This document shows positions 14,075-28,729 of a DNA stretch of 64,000 bases, in pieces. The notes beneath the pieces were generated by a model, which made no database searches, was not told the origin of the DNA, and was given only the letters and a program-made list of their open reading frames with translations. Position numbers and translations under genes: made by a program. This stretch comes from Elysia chlorotica (Eukaryota > Mollusca > Gastropoda > Plakobranchidae): the NCBI GenBank assembly GCA_003991915.1, contig RQTK01000002.1:593166-657165 (forward strand), read 5' to 3'. The stretch's first letter is position 1; each line of letters begins with the position of its first letter.

Positions 14075-14336
14075 TCTCCCCTGGGGAGTCCTATATGACG
14101 ACCATTTTGTTCTCTACAAGACCCCGGTACAATGTATTTTATACTCGCCATGCATGGCTGGCTTCAGATGAACTACAGTGGAGGGCTGATACAGTCAGCA
14201 TCTTTCGAACAAAGTTTCAACCGTGACACGCTCCCCTCAAGCGTGTTTTTTTCCTCTAATTTTGTCTCTTTCTTTCTCTTGTCTGCATCTTTTTACCTCT
14301 GTATTTATCTATCTTAAATATTATAGCTTATTCTAT

Positions 14337-14470
<134 letters not shown>

Positions 14471-14827
14471 ATATCTATCACACTAGCCATTTAGTTGTAT
14501 ATCTAGCTAGCCTATATCATACTCAACAAATTTTCAATGCGAGTGAACCGATTTTATATTTTTATCTACATAATCATAATTATGTTTTTCGCAATCATAT
14601 AACTTCGGTTTAACATCAAATTCATTTATTTACTTTACATGTGTTTTTGTTGTTGTTTTTTTAACCTCTGAACCTTATACGCAGCACCCACCTAGATACA
14701 CAGCTTACTTATATAAAAATAATGTTATGATTTTCTCGTTTTTCCTAGTAACCTTATCAGAATCTTCTAAAGATTTTAAGATTTCCAAATTATCAAGAAT
14801 GGAGGTACCAGATATTTTAATCAGTTT

Positions 14828-14905
14828 GTGCTCTAGCGTGGGGTACAGGAGATCCTCGGTTTGAATCTCAATTGATGGGCCCGTCCTCGTAAAGGAGTTT
14901 TCAAC
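14828..14905 (+). mobile_element. SINE head fragment (probable)
   Basis: It contains ctctagcgtggggtacagg and the B-box-like ggtttgaatctc. This fits a degraded tRNA-type head, with no intact tail. Confidence 0.45.
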
Positions 14906-15529
14906 AAACCTTGTAGATATAAATTAAAGGTTGCAATCAAGAAATAGATTAAGACCTATATACACGTACCTTATCATACTTTATTGGAAACTCTACACGT
15001 TTTGGTAATTATACTATGGTGATATTAATTAAAGATTCTATGTCGATACTTCAAAACTAACAGTTGCTTACCTTTGACATATAGTATTTAATTGTATGTG
15101 GAATTCAGGGAAGCACTATAATTATAACTATAAAGATAAAAGGGGGGGGGCGGGGTACGCTTAAACTTTTTCACCCCAGGGATGGTTTTCTTTGATCTAG
15201 CAAACAAGACATCCCTGAAAGACAGGTTTTTTTTAGTTAATGGTGAACTTCTCAGTGTTTCCGTTAGTAGTAAATAGAGCGTAAATTTGATTGGAGGGTA
15301 AAAGAAAGACTTTAAATTAAAATAATTACTTTTCTGCTCCATTTATGCAACGAAAGAAATTTCGCGTCAGCAATCTTTGGCTCTCTTTTTTTTTTTCTTT
15401 TTTTTTTAGGGGGAACACTCCACCCCCAATGATAAACAACATGGACGAATTCATTATTCCAAAAAAATACAAACTCTTCAGTTCATGAAAACAAAGGATA
15501 TGGATGGCATTTGTCATTATTCATTATTA

Positions 15530-15753
15530 CCATGGGTCGGCGATGCGGTAGAATAATCGGCACGCAGGAGGTTCGTGGTTCGAGCTATGGTGATTTCGCC
15601 ACCTACTGGTTGAGGCAGGCATCAGGGTATCCGCGCCTTGTTTCCTGTGTAGCAGCACATAAAATTGGCTGACGTCAATCTTGGGGCCCCTCCATAATGA
15701 TATCCTCTACAGTTCTGACATTGGACGTTAAACCAACTCAAAAACATAAAAAG
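15530..15753 (+). mobile_element. SINE, full head and tail
   Basis: A tRNA-like head (gcgatgcggtagaataatcg, then B box ggttcgagct) is followed by the shared body (tatccgcgccttgtttcctg) and tail (gcagcacataaaattgg ... ggggcccctccataatgata) and ends near ggacgttaaacc. This gives a good full-length view of the family. Confidence 0.75.
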
Positions 15754-15984
15754 AGCTCTGGTCTTTACGTAATATTACCTTTATACATGTGTTATTTAAA
15801 CACCGATCTTCACATCTTTTATTTCATGATAATCCTCCTTATCTCCATATCGCAGTCCCTCTTTCTTTTTCATGTATGATGTATCCATCTGTCAACAGCA
15901 AGTCGGTTCAATAAACCAGCACCATAATAATTACCAAATTTAACGGCCGTGCCAAACTATAAACAAGCATGGTCCATTTTAAAA

Positions 15985-16180
15985 CAGTGCACCGGTGGAA
16001 GGTTTATGGTATCGGGATCCGAGGGTCCCAGGTAGAGCGTGCGTCTTCTTCGTGGAAGTTTTCGGTTCGAGACCCGTTCTGGTCGCCAAGTTCTTTTCCT
16101 TACTGATTAGGTCGGTGTTAGTACACATGATTTTAATGTGATCAGCCAAGACTTTCTCGGGTATCCCGCTCTGAAATACT
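15985..16180 (+). mobile_element. SINE, diverged tail
   Basis: The head has an A box (cccaggtagagcgtgcgtc) and a B box (ggttcgagaccc). The body includes ggtcggtgttagtac and aatgtgatcagcc, matching the family body, but the canonical tail is lost. Confidence 0.65.
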
Positions 16181-16560
16181 ATAAAATCTAGATACTCCAG
16201 GAGACACACTAGGAGAGCTTTGCTATCTCATCCCAAAGGTAAATCGGTTTTTCAAATTTGCTCTCTTTTTTTTTAATGCAGAATATATTGTACGGAAAAG
16301 GAGAGCATACACACGGAAAAGTATGATGAAAGTCCAAAATAATGGTTGACGACAAAAAATAAAAGTCCAAAATAATGGTTGACGACAAAAGAACTTTACT
16401 GATGCTTGATTGTTTTGCAATCGACACGAGAAACTATGACCACAGACTTGGATACAATGTAGTTAATTGTTATGTAGAAGGACCCGATTCACAATGATGG
16501 CAAACATTGTTTTGGTTGGTATGTTGTTGTTGTTTTTTATTATCACAGGTTATGGAAAGA

Positions 16561-16561
16561 T

Positions 16562-16638
<77 letters not shown>
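16561..16638. repeat. (GACA)n microsatellite
   Basis: About 18 GACA units, the reverse complement of the CTGT arrays at 5-6 kb. Confidence 0.95.
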
Positions 16639-18735
16639 GAGAAAGAGAGAAAGAGCTTCCGGGTTTAACGTCTTCTATGTTCCTCTAAGGGATACTATAC
16701 TGTCATATGGTAAAAGGGAGAGAGGCAGCCCTTTAAATAGCTGGAGGCGCTTTATGGACTGAGGCAGAGCTCAGTAATCAAGGGGCCAGCTGGAGACAGA
16801 CTGAAAGAATACCTGCAAATCTTTGATTGGAGAGAGAGAAGATCTCTAACTGTTAGGTGTATCCTAATCAGTCACTACAGTTATATATTTATTCATTTCA
16901 TTAATCTTATCATATGACTTTTAATAAAACATTGACCTTTTTCTTGAAACCTCTCGTAAAATATGTATAATTTATTGTAAACAAAATACTAGTTCCTGAG
17001 TGTGCTTGGTTTTCATTTAGACATAACAGTTGCGTTGGCCTTCACGTCATGTTATTTTGTTTTACGCGTATTGTTTAAACACCGAATCTTAACATTCTAT
17101 TACTTCATGATAGTACTCCTTATTTCCTTATCTAAATTACTTTTTCTCTCTCATGTACCCAACCTGTCAACACCTGACGACTTCTATTCATCCGTTTGCA
17201 GGCTATTATTTCTACTCGAGTGCTCATTAATTGGATGTGCAAATGCAATCCTATTCGCAACACATTGTTTGAAATGATCAAAGCGCCCAGAGCGAGTAAT
17301 GGACATGCACACGCACAGACGCAACTACAGAATACACGCGTGAGAAATGTAAGGAAATGGCAGGTGACTTATTCACAAAAAAGGATTCCAGATATTTCAA
17401 GAACATAATTGAACAATAAATTATTATTGTATGGTATAAAAAAAAAACTTTTTTTCAATAAATAAAAAAAATCATGCACTTTTGAAACAATCTAACACAA
17501 CTTTTAAAAACCATGCAAGAACTTAGAAAAACAATAACCAACAAAGGAACAAAATGTAAATATATTCTGCTCCACATTGAAGAGTTCCAATTAGAACAAA
17601 ACATATATTATTATTCTCTTGAATTTATCTGTGGATGAACAGCCTTATAAAAAAAGGCTCTCAGTGTGTTCTGCTTGAGTGAAATACTCTATTGCTGAAG
17701 GAAGCGAGTATTCGACATGTATATAACTTTTCAATTCACTCGCTATACAGTGAAGTTCACTTTAAATCATGCCCTCTGGACGAATTCAATATATTTAAAC
17801 ACAATTTTGACTTAAGCCATAATTATTACTTCCCAAACAAAAACGCCAAAATCGGTACTTGATGATTTAAATAATATTGGGTAACTAAAATAAAAAGTTT
17901 CCCTTTCAAACAAAATTTGCTTACAGACTAGTCCATTGTTTTTAACTTGTTCTTATGAAAACCTTTGGAGTAGTGAAAATGGACGCTCCAAAACATCCAA
18001 TTATTATCTGCAAGTAAAGGGGAGAAATGTAAGAAATAAGGTCACCTTTTAAAGTTTTAACATTAAATTTGCTGTCGAGAAACGCAATTAAATTCATGTT
18101 TCACCTTGGCATGCAAGAGGCATGAAAGGCTTTCAGGTACAGTGCTTTTGAATTGCAAAATAATCATTTAACTTTTTTTTTATTGTTTTTTTTTTTTTTT
18201 GTGTGTGCATGCCCTACCTATCATTTTCCTTGTATGTCAAATTGCTTTGTAAAGTTCTCTGTCGGAGAGCTTTATTTCGCGAATATTCAACTTAAGCATG
18301 GTAAATTGAAACAAACGGGAGTGATTTCTTGTAGAAAGGGCGTAACACCTTAGCGAAGTGGCAGGATGTTTCATATTTCCAGTAAGGCCCTTGATGAAAG
18401 ATCTATAATTATAGGCTACTTTTTTTTTAAAACACTAACGCAAGAGAGCGTGTTTCAAAGAGATTCGTTTGGGATTAGTTTAGGGAAACCTGCATAACTT
18501 CAAAGCAGAAGAGGTCTGGCTTTCATTCACTCTGCAGATCTGCTAGAAATAGCAACAAGGAAAATTAACAAGCTTAGCAAAGTGGGTTTTTTTTTTTTTT
18601 TTTACAAATCTGTTTTTCATTGAAGCACCCCAGTTTTAAGAAGTTTGCTTGGCTTCGTTATCTTTTGCTTGGAGAGAATGCAAGAGAGGAAGAGAGCGAG
18701 AGACGAGAGATAGATAGATGGATGTATAGTGCGAG

Positions 18736-18737
<2 letters not shown>

Positions 18738-18796
<59 letters not shown>
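18738..18796. repeat. (GA)n microsatellite
   Basis: Pure GA dinucleotide run of about 58 bp. Confidence 0.95.
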
Positions 18797-18797
<1 letters not shown>

Positions 18798-19430
18798 TCG
18801 GTTAAAAAGCAGGAGAAGGGACCAACTTGTAGGCCCAATAATCTATTGAGCTCCAGGTAAAAAAAATTTGCCAACTAAAAATGGAAGTTTAAAATACTAT
18901 TCAAAGAATAATTTGAAAGAAAAGTTACGCTAATGATGAATTAGATCTTTAACAAATCCATAACGTAAGGCAATGTTTTCTTTTTTTTTGCAAAATTGTT
19001 TTAAGGGTTGAAAAGATAATATGAATGTTTACCTTACCATATATCAGTTTCAATATCCACCAAAGATTATATAAGTACCTCTTACCTAACCTTAATATGC
19101 TTGCCATGCGTTCCCAGATTTGGAGTGAGAGAGGGTGGAAGGTTATATAAGGTTCATCAGTTCTACAATAAACCGACACTATTACAGCTTGGTTAATCGC
19201 ATCATTAATTTATTTTTTTATTACATTGCAAATCAAAAAAGAACACACACAAAACCACACACACACACACACACACACAAAGCAAACAAACAAACAAAAA
19301 TAGTATGATAATTCATCGTTCTAAATAAAGTGGGTTTATATATTTTGTGACTTCCATTTTATCTAAACTTTTAGACAAGAATTGCGATAAGAGTTAAAAC
19401 CAACATGTAATTTTGTAGCACGAGATGTTG

Positions 19431-19610
19431 AGTTGATGTTGAGTTGGTTTAACATCCAACGTCAGCACTATATAGGCTATATTGTGGCCCCAAGACTGAC
19501 GTCTGACAATTAAATGTGCTGCCACACACGAGGCACGGCGGGGATACCATGACTCCTCTCTTAGCCGGTCACATTAAAAGACGGGAAGTATCAAACCAAT
19601 ACTTAAGCAC
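19431..19610 (-). mobile_element. SINE, minus strand, 5' truncated
   Basis: On the minus strand it reads from the body (tcatggtatccccgcc, gtgtggcagcacattt) into the tail (ggggccacaatatagcc, then ttggatgttaaaccaac). The tRNA-like head is missing or too degraded to see. Confidence 0.75.
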
Positions 19611-20638
19611 AGGGGTACATACCATGGACTCCTCAAACCTAAAACAAAATGCTTTATTTTCAAGAAACAGAGCATAAATTTTGAGGGAAAATAAAAAATG
19701 GATAATGATCGTTTAAGCTCACATATCTATATCCATCCACATACGCACACACACGCCTTTACCAGCCACAAAAAAGAGGTGAAGGGAGACATTGGGGAAC
19801 GGGGGGGGGGTGTTAAAATGACCAATTGCTTTAAGAAAAAAACAAAAAAACAAAAAACAACAACTTTAGAGGCAGAAATGGGTAAGGCTTTTAAAACAAG
19901 TCAGGTCACGGAGAAAATAATGTTTAAGATGAACAACGAAGACATGTGTTCATTTTGACTAATTTTTATTTTGTATAATTTTGTGCTGTGTCAGCCATTT
20001 TTCAGAACTCGGCTGTTTCTTTACGTTAATCAATGTAATGCATAACAGTTCCATTACAGTTGTGTCCTCTGTATAATTTAATTTTGGCGTACAAAATAAA
20101 AAATGAGCCTTATTGCATTATAAATCTTAGTGTGTTTTATTCATGTCTTTTGTATCGCGTCTTTATGGTTGTGCTTTTTAAAGTAAAAAGAGGTGTGAGT
20201 GTGTGTGTGTGTGATCCGTCTTACTTGCGTGCTTGTTCTAATTTTATCTTTTAAACATTAGCCACACAACCGTAACGTTGCGTTTCTTAAGCATTATAAA
20301 AAGTCTATGATAAACCATGATAAATTATTATGAGTCATCTGGATCGCACAACACGACACGTTCTAGTCCAGGGTGTAGGTTGGTGACTAATCGTGTTAGG
20401 ACCTTCATGAGCAGGTCTACTACATAACTATGACATTGCCCATGAAATTAATTCTGCTTTGCCAACATTTTTTTCTTGTTGTGTTTTCTTTAAGCATTTC
20501 TGATAATGACTCACTGGCTGAAAATGTAGATGTTGAAATGAAAAGATGATGATTTGTGCAACTAATTATTGTTAGTGTTATAGTTATTGTTTGTGTGTAC
20601 GTGAGTGTGTATTTGTATTTGCTTGTTATTATTATTTA

Positions 20639-20674
<36 letters not shown>

Positions 20675-23480
20675 CATTATTTTTAATGTTTTACGTTCCC
20701 AACCCGTAGATTATTAGCTTAATTTAAGGTTATTATTTTTTTTAGAGAGGAGTAAGTGTGTTTTTATTTGGCTATGACTCTTGTGTGGCCTCTTCTCGTT
20801 TTTGTGTTATTTATTTAATGTTAAAAAAAATGAACATTTAATGCTGAAAAAAAAAAAATACAAAGAATTGGAGGTTTTTTTTTCAGCAATAACGTAGGCT
20901 ACAAAACAACTCTAACATTCATAGTTTTAAATCAAGATTTCATGGATTATAATACATAAAACTGAAAATGTAAGGGGTAGGGGGATAAATATTTATAAAT
21001 GCACTACGGTGAAGCTGTCCATTTGTTTGTTTTGGGTTGCAAGTGTGTTTTGTTTTTTTATTATCTTTTTGAAACACATGTTAACATAAAATCATTCTCT
21101 TGTTTAACTTGAAAGTATCTCATAAACAAACGTGTTAATTATTTTCGAAATATTTTTGTATGACATAATATAAGAATAATTATTCATTAGCCATCATGTC
21201 TTTCATAGAAGGATAATTTTATTGTGCTTAACAGACAAGTTACACGTAGTTGGATGTCTTGAAAAGCAAGGTACCGGTGACGAATAGTCTTCAGCAGTAA
21301 GATTTTTGTCCGGTTAATGTTAATGTATGAATGAGGAGTGAAAAGAGACGGAAAATAGCCTACTAATTCATTTTACCCAACAGGCAGATTAATCTTAATG
21401 GCTTGGATTTTTATTCTGTTAGTATAATTTTATTCTGCCTCCATCATACCCATTCCATAGGAGCGCTGCTTCAAATTGACTTGATGAATACGGAATTTTC
21501 TAACCAATTATCACATTAAGTTATAAGGAAAATACGATTTTAAGGAAATATGACGTGTTATTGCTTAAAAACAGATTTTATTCAATGACAACACAAACAA
21601 AAGCGAAATGAGAAAGAGAGAGAGAGGAGCGAGAGAGATAGAGGGAGTTAAAGTTAATCAATTAAACATTTCATTGTAATTGTCACGGAACAATTTGCTT
21701 GAACCATGAATATTTAAAAAGATTTTTGTCCATGGATTTACTGTTTTCTGTCTTCTTTTGTTATTGTTGTTGTTGTGTAATACAGGTGAAGAGCATGAGA
21801 GTACATGCTCGATCATATCAATTTGTTCACTGACGCTGGTGGCTGGGGTGAGACTGATTTCCTATGAAACCATCTCGTATCTTTAGCATCGGTCTGACTG
21901 CGCAAATAAATATATACAAGATAGTTTCATAAAAAAAGGACCCTCAGTCCAGCAACAGCCCCACTTTAGCCACCAGCGACTGGCCATATGTCTGACGTTT
22001 TGCTCAAGGATATTAGGTTCACCAATTTCAGCTTTTTCGAAATTAACAATTTGAGAGCGTTTTGGAAGCTCATCCATAAAAGAAAAATAAATAAATACAT
22101 AAATAAAACCAACCGCTTTTTACAACTTTTTTGAAATTCCAACTTTTAAATTTTAGTTGTTTTTTTTTTCTTTTCTTTTTGTAAAACAATAGGTTATTAT
22201 TTTTCAACAAGATTTATAGAGATTCTCTCCCATAAATACCATTCATTGTGACGAGGGATGACTCTGTAGTAGTGTTAGTATTTCAACAAAACGCTTATCC
22301 ACATTAACGGCAAGGTAAACAGAATAAATTGTTTATTTAACTATTTATGTTATTACGCTGTCGCCTCATGTGATTAAAAAAAGAAATTTATATAGTACTG
22401 TTTAGTTCTGACAGGCATCCATTTGTTACTAATGTTAGTCTCAACTGTGGGGTTTATGTTATAAACTGTTTGAATTATTCGAGCCTGAAATGTTTTCCCC
22501 GAGGATAAATAAATACTGTAAGGCAATTATCTTTTTTTAAATATTGTCTTATATTGCACCACATCAATCCACCTGTAAATGGTTAACCATGTTTCAGATT
22601 TTGCTCTTGAAACTTTTAGTAAGTTAAGGAATCTTTTTTTTTTTTTGTAGCTTTCTTATTTGTGTTTTGCAGAAATACACAAAGCCTTTTCTACGTTGAT
22701 CCAGGATCAGAAGCTGAAAGTTTTTTCTGGGGTGGGGGGTTCCATTCATATCCCTATAGTAATGGTACAGCCAGATGGTGAAATAGTTTTTTCTTTTTTT
22801 TATATTCATAATCATAGATCTTTACAACCAGAAGTTGCAATCAGCATCCACCTCGTTTAATGGTTCTAATTTCTCTGCAGCAAAAGGGTGGAACTGACAC
22901 CTATGTTCTTCCCCAGAACCCCCCCCCCCCCCCCTGCTTTGAGAGGACCATCAAGCCACCCTAAAGGCTTGATTTGTAAATATAAGGACAACTCACAGAG
23001 ATTTTTTTTTTCTTTGACACATGGTTTTTCCACAATTTTATGTTGGAAAAAAAAAATTAAAGTGAAGAACAACTATGAATTGTGAGGAACCATAGGCAAC
23101 TAATTCAAAGTCAAGTTTCAGTTGGAACAAGCATCACTTTAATAAAATATTCTCTCAGTAACATCAAAAGATCAGAAACTGGATCATTTAAGAAAAATAA
23201 GGGCAAAATCATGAGTACAGTACAATTAGAATTAGGCAATTCTAAGATGGAGTAGCTTTTTTTTTTAAATAATGAGGTTTTGGTATGAATTTTTCAATAT
23301 TTAGAAAGCGAAATATACATATTCTACAATAAATAAAATGCATCCATTTTTTATACATGCATAACATCTTTCTTTAACTTTTAAAAGTAGGGATTTATTT
23401 CAAAACTGGTGAATGCAATGGACCTTTTTGTAGACAGGAGAGAGCAAAAATACACAAAAAAAGAATGGAAACGGCAACAT
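19611..23480. other. Intergenic DNA
   Basis: AT-rich sequence with an ATT array near 20639-20673, a short AG tract near 21610 and poly-C near 22918-22935. A minus-strand frame of 64 codons at 21883-22077 starts with ATG and is less biased than its surroundings, but I cannot assign it. Confidence 0.55.
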
Positions 23481-23486
23481 TTTATT
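23481..23486 (-). promoter_or_regulatory. Candidate CCDC47 polyadenylation signal
   Basis: This is the first AATAAA on the minus strand that I find downstream of the CCDC47 stop, about 1.4 kb away. Other signals follow further downstream, so the true 3' end is uncertain. Confidence 0.35.
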
Positions 23487-24876
23487 ATGAATCGGTAAAA
23501 ATGATATGGCATCATTTTGCTACAGAAAAGAATCATCATAACTTCTATGATTTGAAAAAGAAAAATTGCATTTTTGTCTTTTTTTTTCTATCAGCACGCA
23601 TTGATACATTGCTTAGTATGTTCCACCAGCTTCTTGTAATAGCCTAACAGCCCTAGACGAGGGGTTAAGATGCTGAATTATATTTTAAATTTACAAAAGG
23701 ATATTTCTCTTTTTAAGATGAAAATGTGCACCAATAAAACTAAAATTACATTTGTATGAATAAATAATGAGAAAGAAACATAACGTTTACAAAATAAAAA
23801 CAATTCCATGGAGAGACAAGTCTGTATATGCTTTGACACCAAATGCTTATATCTTTGTAACACTAACCAACTAATGATGAGTGCAATTATTTTTACCTGA
23901 ACAGTAAAGATCATATGGCAGATTGCTTTTGCTCATTGAATTTAAAAAAAAATTATAAATAAAAACTACAAATTCAATCAATCTATTGTATTGACAATAA
24001 ACTTGTGAAGAAAAAAAGGTACTTGGGTAATAGATAGAAAACCATTCATGAGTAAATATAACAAAGATGAAAATGTAAGATGATAAATGATCAGGTCCCC
24101 ACAGTCATGCATTGCATTCAGCCAAACTCTGTGTTATCCTTTCAAACTCTTACAAAGCAATACTGCAATATCTATAATTACAGAAGTACCAAGTAAAATT
24201 AGAGATGACATGATAGGCTGCATACGGCAAAAGAAATCCAATACCTCAAACAGATACTCAAATATGGCTAAGACAAAAACCAACTTACAATTATTCTACC
24301 ATCAATTACAGAAAGGTTACATACAATGAATATTCTGCTTAAATGATGAAAAGGACTTCCATAGTCTAAATGTCACTTAAAATGACAGGATAGGTGATAT
24401 GAACAAACATTATTTTTAAAAACAGCAGTGGAATAGAGGTAAAAAAGATCTAAGAATACATAAGAAATAAAACAATCTCTTCCAAGCTTGCACCAAAGCC
24501 ATCCACTTCATCAGTTATCTTTCTTTCTGATATACCCAGGCCAACAAAAATATCTCCACCAATAAATGCCAAGCATACAGACATTTTAGACCAGCAAAAT
24601 AAGAAATCTTGCAGTCTGTCAAGAGTTACACAAATGCTTCACATTAAAAATACCAATGCAACAGCTAGACCCATGCCAGCTCGTCCGCATTCACCATTCC
24701 ACAATTTTCCTTAATTAGTCAATACTTGCTGCCTCAGGCAATATATTTAAAAAAATTTAAATAAAAACATTCATCCAAGAGATTGCTTTAACACGCACAA
24801 ACATAAAAGGACAGTGATGACGCCACATTTTTTCCTCTTCCCATCTGCCTTTTTCCTGGTGCAGGAAACCGAGCGC

Positions 24877-24948
24877 CTACATGGCCTTGATCTTCATCAT
24901 CTTCATCTTGGGCTGCTTCTTCTTAGACTCACGGCGGTTCTCACGATC
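24877..24948 (-). CDS. CCDC47: CCDC47 coding exon 13 (last)
   Basis: 24 codons including the stop. It encodes the lysine/methionine-rich C-terminus ([16 protein letters not shown]), which parallels the human tail. It follows acceptor CAG-like taggat at 24949-24950 in phase 0. Confidence 0.9.
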   Translation of the reverse strand, partial: DRENRRESKKKQPKMKMMKIKAM

Positions 24949-27900
24949 CTATCAGAATTTATGAAAATGGGGAAATTTTATTCAAATGTTCCTGGAGATA
25001 CAAATAAGTAAAACAACACTAGTCAGCCAAAATGTAAAAATACCTAGTATTTTGAATTTTTGAACAGCCAATATAAAATTACGCTTAAGGGGAGGGGCTT
25101 GAGTGAGTTGGTGTCGTAACGTCCACATGAGCAGTATCATCTGAAATTTTACACACAGAGACAACAGGAGGATACCAGGACTCCTGTCTCAGCCAGTCAC
25201 ATTCCACTGACACTAAAACAACCAGTGGTGATGAAACGAACAAGATTTATATGTCCTATCAATGCTTTCGATCCGGTCTCACTTTTAACGGAGGAGCGCA
25301 ACCTCAAAGCTACAAGGGCGTATAATAATTTGTATGACCAATGACCACCTGATTTTAGTTTCTGCAGTCCAACCATTAATTTTGTGTGGACACATATAAA
25401 CTACATAAAAGGTGTTTTGGGATAATTTTCCACATTTACACTTTTTATTAGAGTGTAATAGGGATTTATGATAGTTGCTCTCTTTTACTTGCAAGATCCA
25501 GCAACGATATAATATGCTCCATCAGTTATGAGGGGAACACAATCAACCCAAAAGTAGTAGGGATGAGCTTACCATAAGTGAAACTCCTGCCTAACAGGGT
25601 TTGGGGTTATTTCTGACAAAATAACATGCCTCGATCAATATCCAGGGGACATACCAAGAAACATTGACTTGATTGCGCAAAACTGAGTTATGTGCCCTTT
25701 TTATCACACTGTAATATAACTTTAAAAGGTTTTAAAGGAGGCCCAGAAAGAGGCGGAGGGGCCGTGGGAAAGAAAAAATATTCAGTAACAGTTAAGTGGT
25801 AATAATTATTAAAATCATGAGTCTACTTAATATGCATCTTACTTGATAAAACATTATTTTGTAACTGTTCAGACTTTCTGTGTAGTTCGTTCATTGTCTC
25901 CCTTTACTTTTTATTCACTCTATATTTCTATTTATGGCTTATTCTAGTCCATCTGCTGAGTTAATATACCCAAAGAATTTGAGTTGTCTTTCTCTCATGA
26001 TTGTGAGGAATCAACAACATACATATAACAGGAAAAAAAGTAAATTGATCCCATGCTCTTTCATAGAGGGTTAGGTAGCCAAAAGTTAATGTCATGATTG
26101 CACTAGACAAACGGCTTTTGTGAGGTAAGTTGCCTTGCCTTCCTCACTTCAGTTTAATTCTACCATAACTCAAGAGCCTCAGCTTCCCATTCAGGTACTT
26201 GGTTGACACTGGGGGCTTCGGAAAAATATGTCCTTGCCGGGGATCAAATCCACCTCCTTTGCAAAGGTGGCCAAATGCCCTAACCATTGCACCAACGTCA
26301 ACCCAATCCACAATGTGTGTTAAGAGGCATGTTATTGTAACAGCAAACAATATTTTGCACCTAGACCAATGACATGTACTTATTATAAAACTCTCAAATT
26401 AAAGTAACAAGTGCAGACACATTTATAATGATCAAGAGAGATACCTCAAGTTTGCAGGTGGCCAAATGCCCTAACCATTGCACCTATGTCAACCCAATCC
26501 ACAATGTGTGTTTAAAGGCAAACAATATTTTGCGTCTAGACCAATGACATGTACTTCAACATAAAACTCTCAAATTAAAGTAACGTGCAGAGAGATCTAT
26601 AACGATCAAGAGAGATACCTCAAGCTTGAAGGTGGCCAAATGCCCTAACCATTGCACCAACGTCAACCAAATCAACAAAGTGGGTTTAGAAGCAAACAAT
26701 ATTTTGCGTCTAGACCAATGACATGTACTTCAACATAAAACTCGCAAATTAAAGTAACGTGCAGACAGATCTATAATGATCAAGAGAGATACCTCAAGCT
26801 TGCGGGCTCTGTCAGGATCCTCCTCAGCCATCAGTCTCTCCTTCTCGGCTCGCTTCCTCTCCTCCCTGCGCTGCTGGGCCAGCTCTTGGCGCTGAGTGTG
26901 AGCTGCCTTGAGGAACATTTCCTCAGCCTTCTGACGGTTCTTCTCAGCCTTCATTCTTGCCTACGCATTTATAGAGCAGGGAATAAATAAATATATACAC
27001 ATACACAGTTGTATAGGATCCTTGTTGGAACCGTACCTAGGAGACATAAAACTAAGAACAGTTGATAAGCCGTTAATTCCTCTTTCTAAAGGATAAGTGA
27101 GCCCCCAGACCATTTAGTCTATTTTGGTTATAACTGGTGAATGAGGTAAAATTTTACATCCAATTACACAATAGTATAGTGAACAAATTTAGCAACAAGA
27201 CTTTCACATATTACAAAGAGATATCTTTAGTACTGTAAAGATCTGAAATGATTGAAAGGTCACTTCAAAGGTATACGCAGATGAAGAGGATGCAACAAAA
27301 AAAACAAAACAACGGGGATTTAATGAGACGAATAACATCTATGGTATTTTTTTTCCAAACATGTAAAGCATTACAGCTCCCAAGTTTCCTAACCTTTTAA
27401 AAATGCATGATTCAACGCCTGTCCTTTTTGTGCACACTGTTTTGTAAACGGGGTAATTTATTAAAGATAAAAGCTTTATTATTTAATGTTCAAAATGAAA
27501 GGTGTACAGTTTAACACAAAGATGTGCTAGCACAAGAGCATATCAATGTGCACAACATGTGTGCCGTTAGATGGGAATAGGTTAAGAAATTAAGTACTTA
27601 CCTCTCTGCTGAGCTGCAGACGAGAGACTTTGTCCACACAGTAGAAGACCAGCTGCAGCAGTGGTTTCAGATTCTCCATGTCTGAGGCACGAGTCTTTCC
27701 CTTTCCAGGAACTGTAAAAAGTAAGGTAAAAAATAATGTGAATGGATTTGCAATTATTTCTGAACTGAAAAAGATTTTTTTTAAAAATAAATATACATTT
27801 CTTTTTCAACCAAATTGGTTGAAAGTTATTAAGAGGGTTTGAAATAATCATATAAATACAGAGAGAAAAGAAAAGAAAAAAAAAGATGCCATGATTGAGT

Positions 27901-28679
27901 CTTAGTCTTCATCAACCNNNNNNNNNTCAGTTAGCATTCAAGAAACATGTCTGAACACTTGTCACTTCTAGAAAGGAAATGTATGCCCTCTCAACAATCT
28001 TAGGCAATCTCTTGAGCCTTCCTCAGACATTGGGCTCCTTTTATTTTTTTGTTATTGGTCACATGTGATTTTATCTTGGTCACCTGTGCTTATGCAAAAC
28101 AGGATCTACTGCTGCAAAAACCAAATGCAGTTTTTTTTTCTGTTTTTTTTTCAACATTGCAAGATAATATTTAATAAGTAATACTCACTTGTAAAGCAGA
28201 ACATGAGACAGGCTTTTGTATCTGGCATTTTGGTGGGTTGAGTGTCTCTGAAAAAGAAAGTTGTAAAGGTTTATAATTTATTGCAGACCTGTTTAAACAT
28301 TAGTGTGTACAAGGATAAGCTTGCAATCAAAATAACAGGAGATCACTAATGTAAAAATACAAACAGAGAATATATATATATATATATATGATTAAAAAAA
28401 AAGGATCAATGTTATGGTAAGTAGGTGGAAAAATTGGTTTAATATCCACAACAAAACAACAACAACATGATGGCTGAGTAAAAAAGCAAACCAAGCATAT
28501 AGGCTTTCCAACATCATTGAAACATGTCTTTTAATATTCAAATTTTTATTGAGATAAAAATTCATTAACTCACTCTTGAACTTTGGGGCCGGAGAACTGA
28601 TCAGAAATATGAATATATTCAATCACACCTTCATGCTTTGTCAACATTTGGCACACCTGCATGAGGAAAAAATTAAACA

Positions 28680-28729
<50 letters not shown>

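Larger units (their letters stand above)
16181..19430. other. Intergenic DNA with simple repeats
   Basis: No supported gene. Notable items are a short direct repeat (gtccaaaataatggttgacg at about 16332 and 16364), a GACA array (about 16561-16638) and a GA array (about 18738-18796). Confidence 0.6.

Noticed and set aside
21883..22077. 64-codon minus-strand frame starting MDELPKRSQIVNFEKAE
   Set aside because: It has a real ATG and a less biased composition, but I can find no splice partner, domain or regulatory context to support it.
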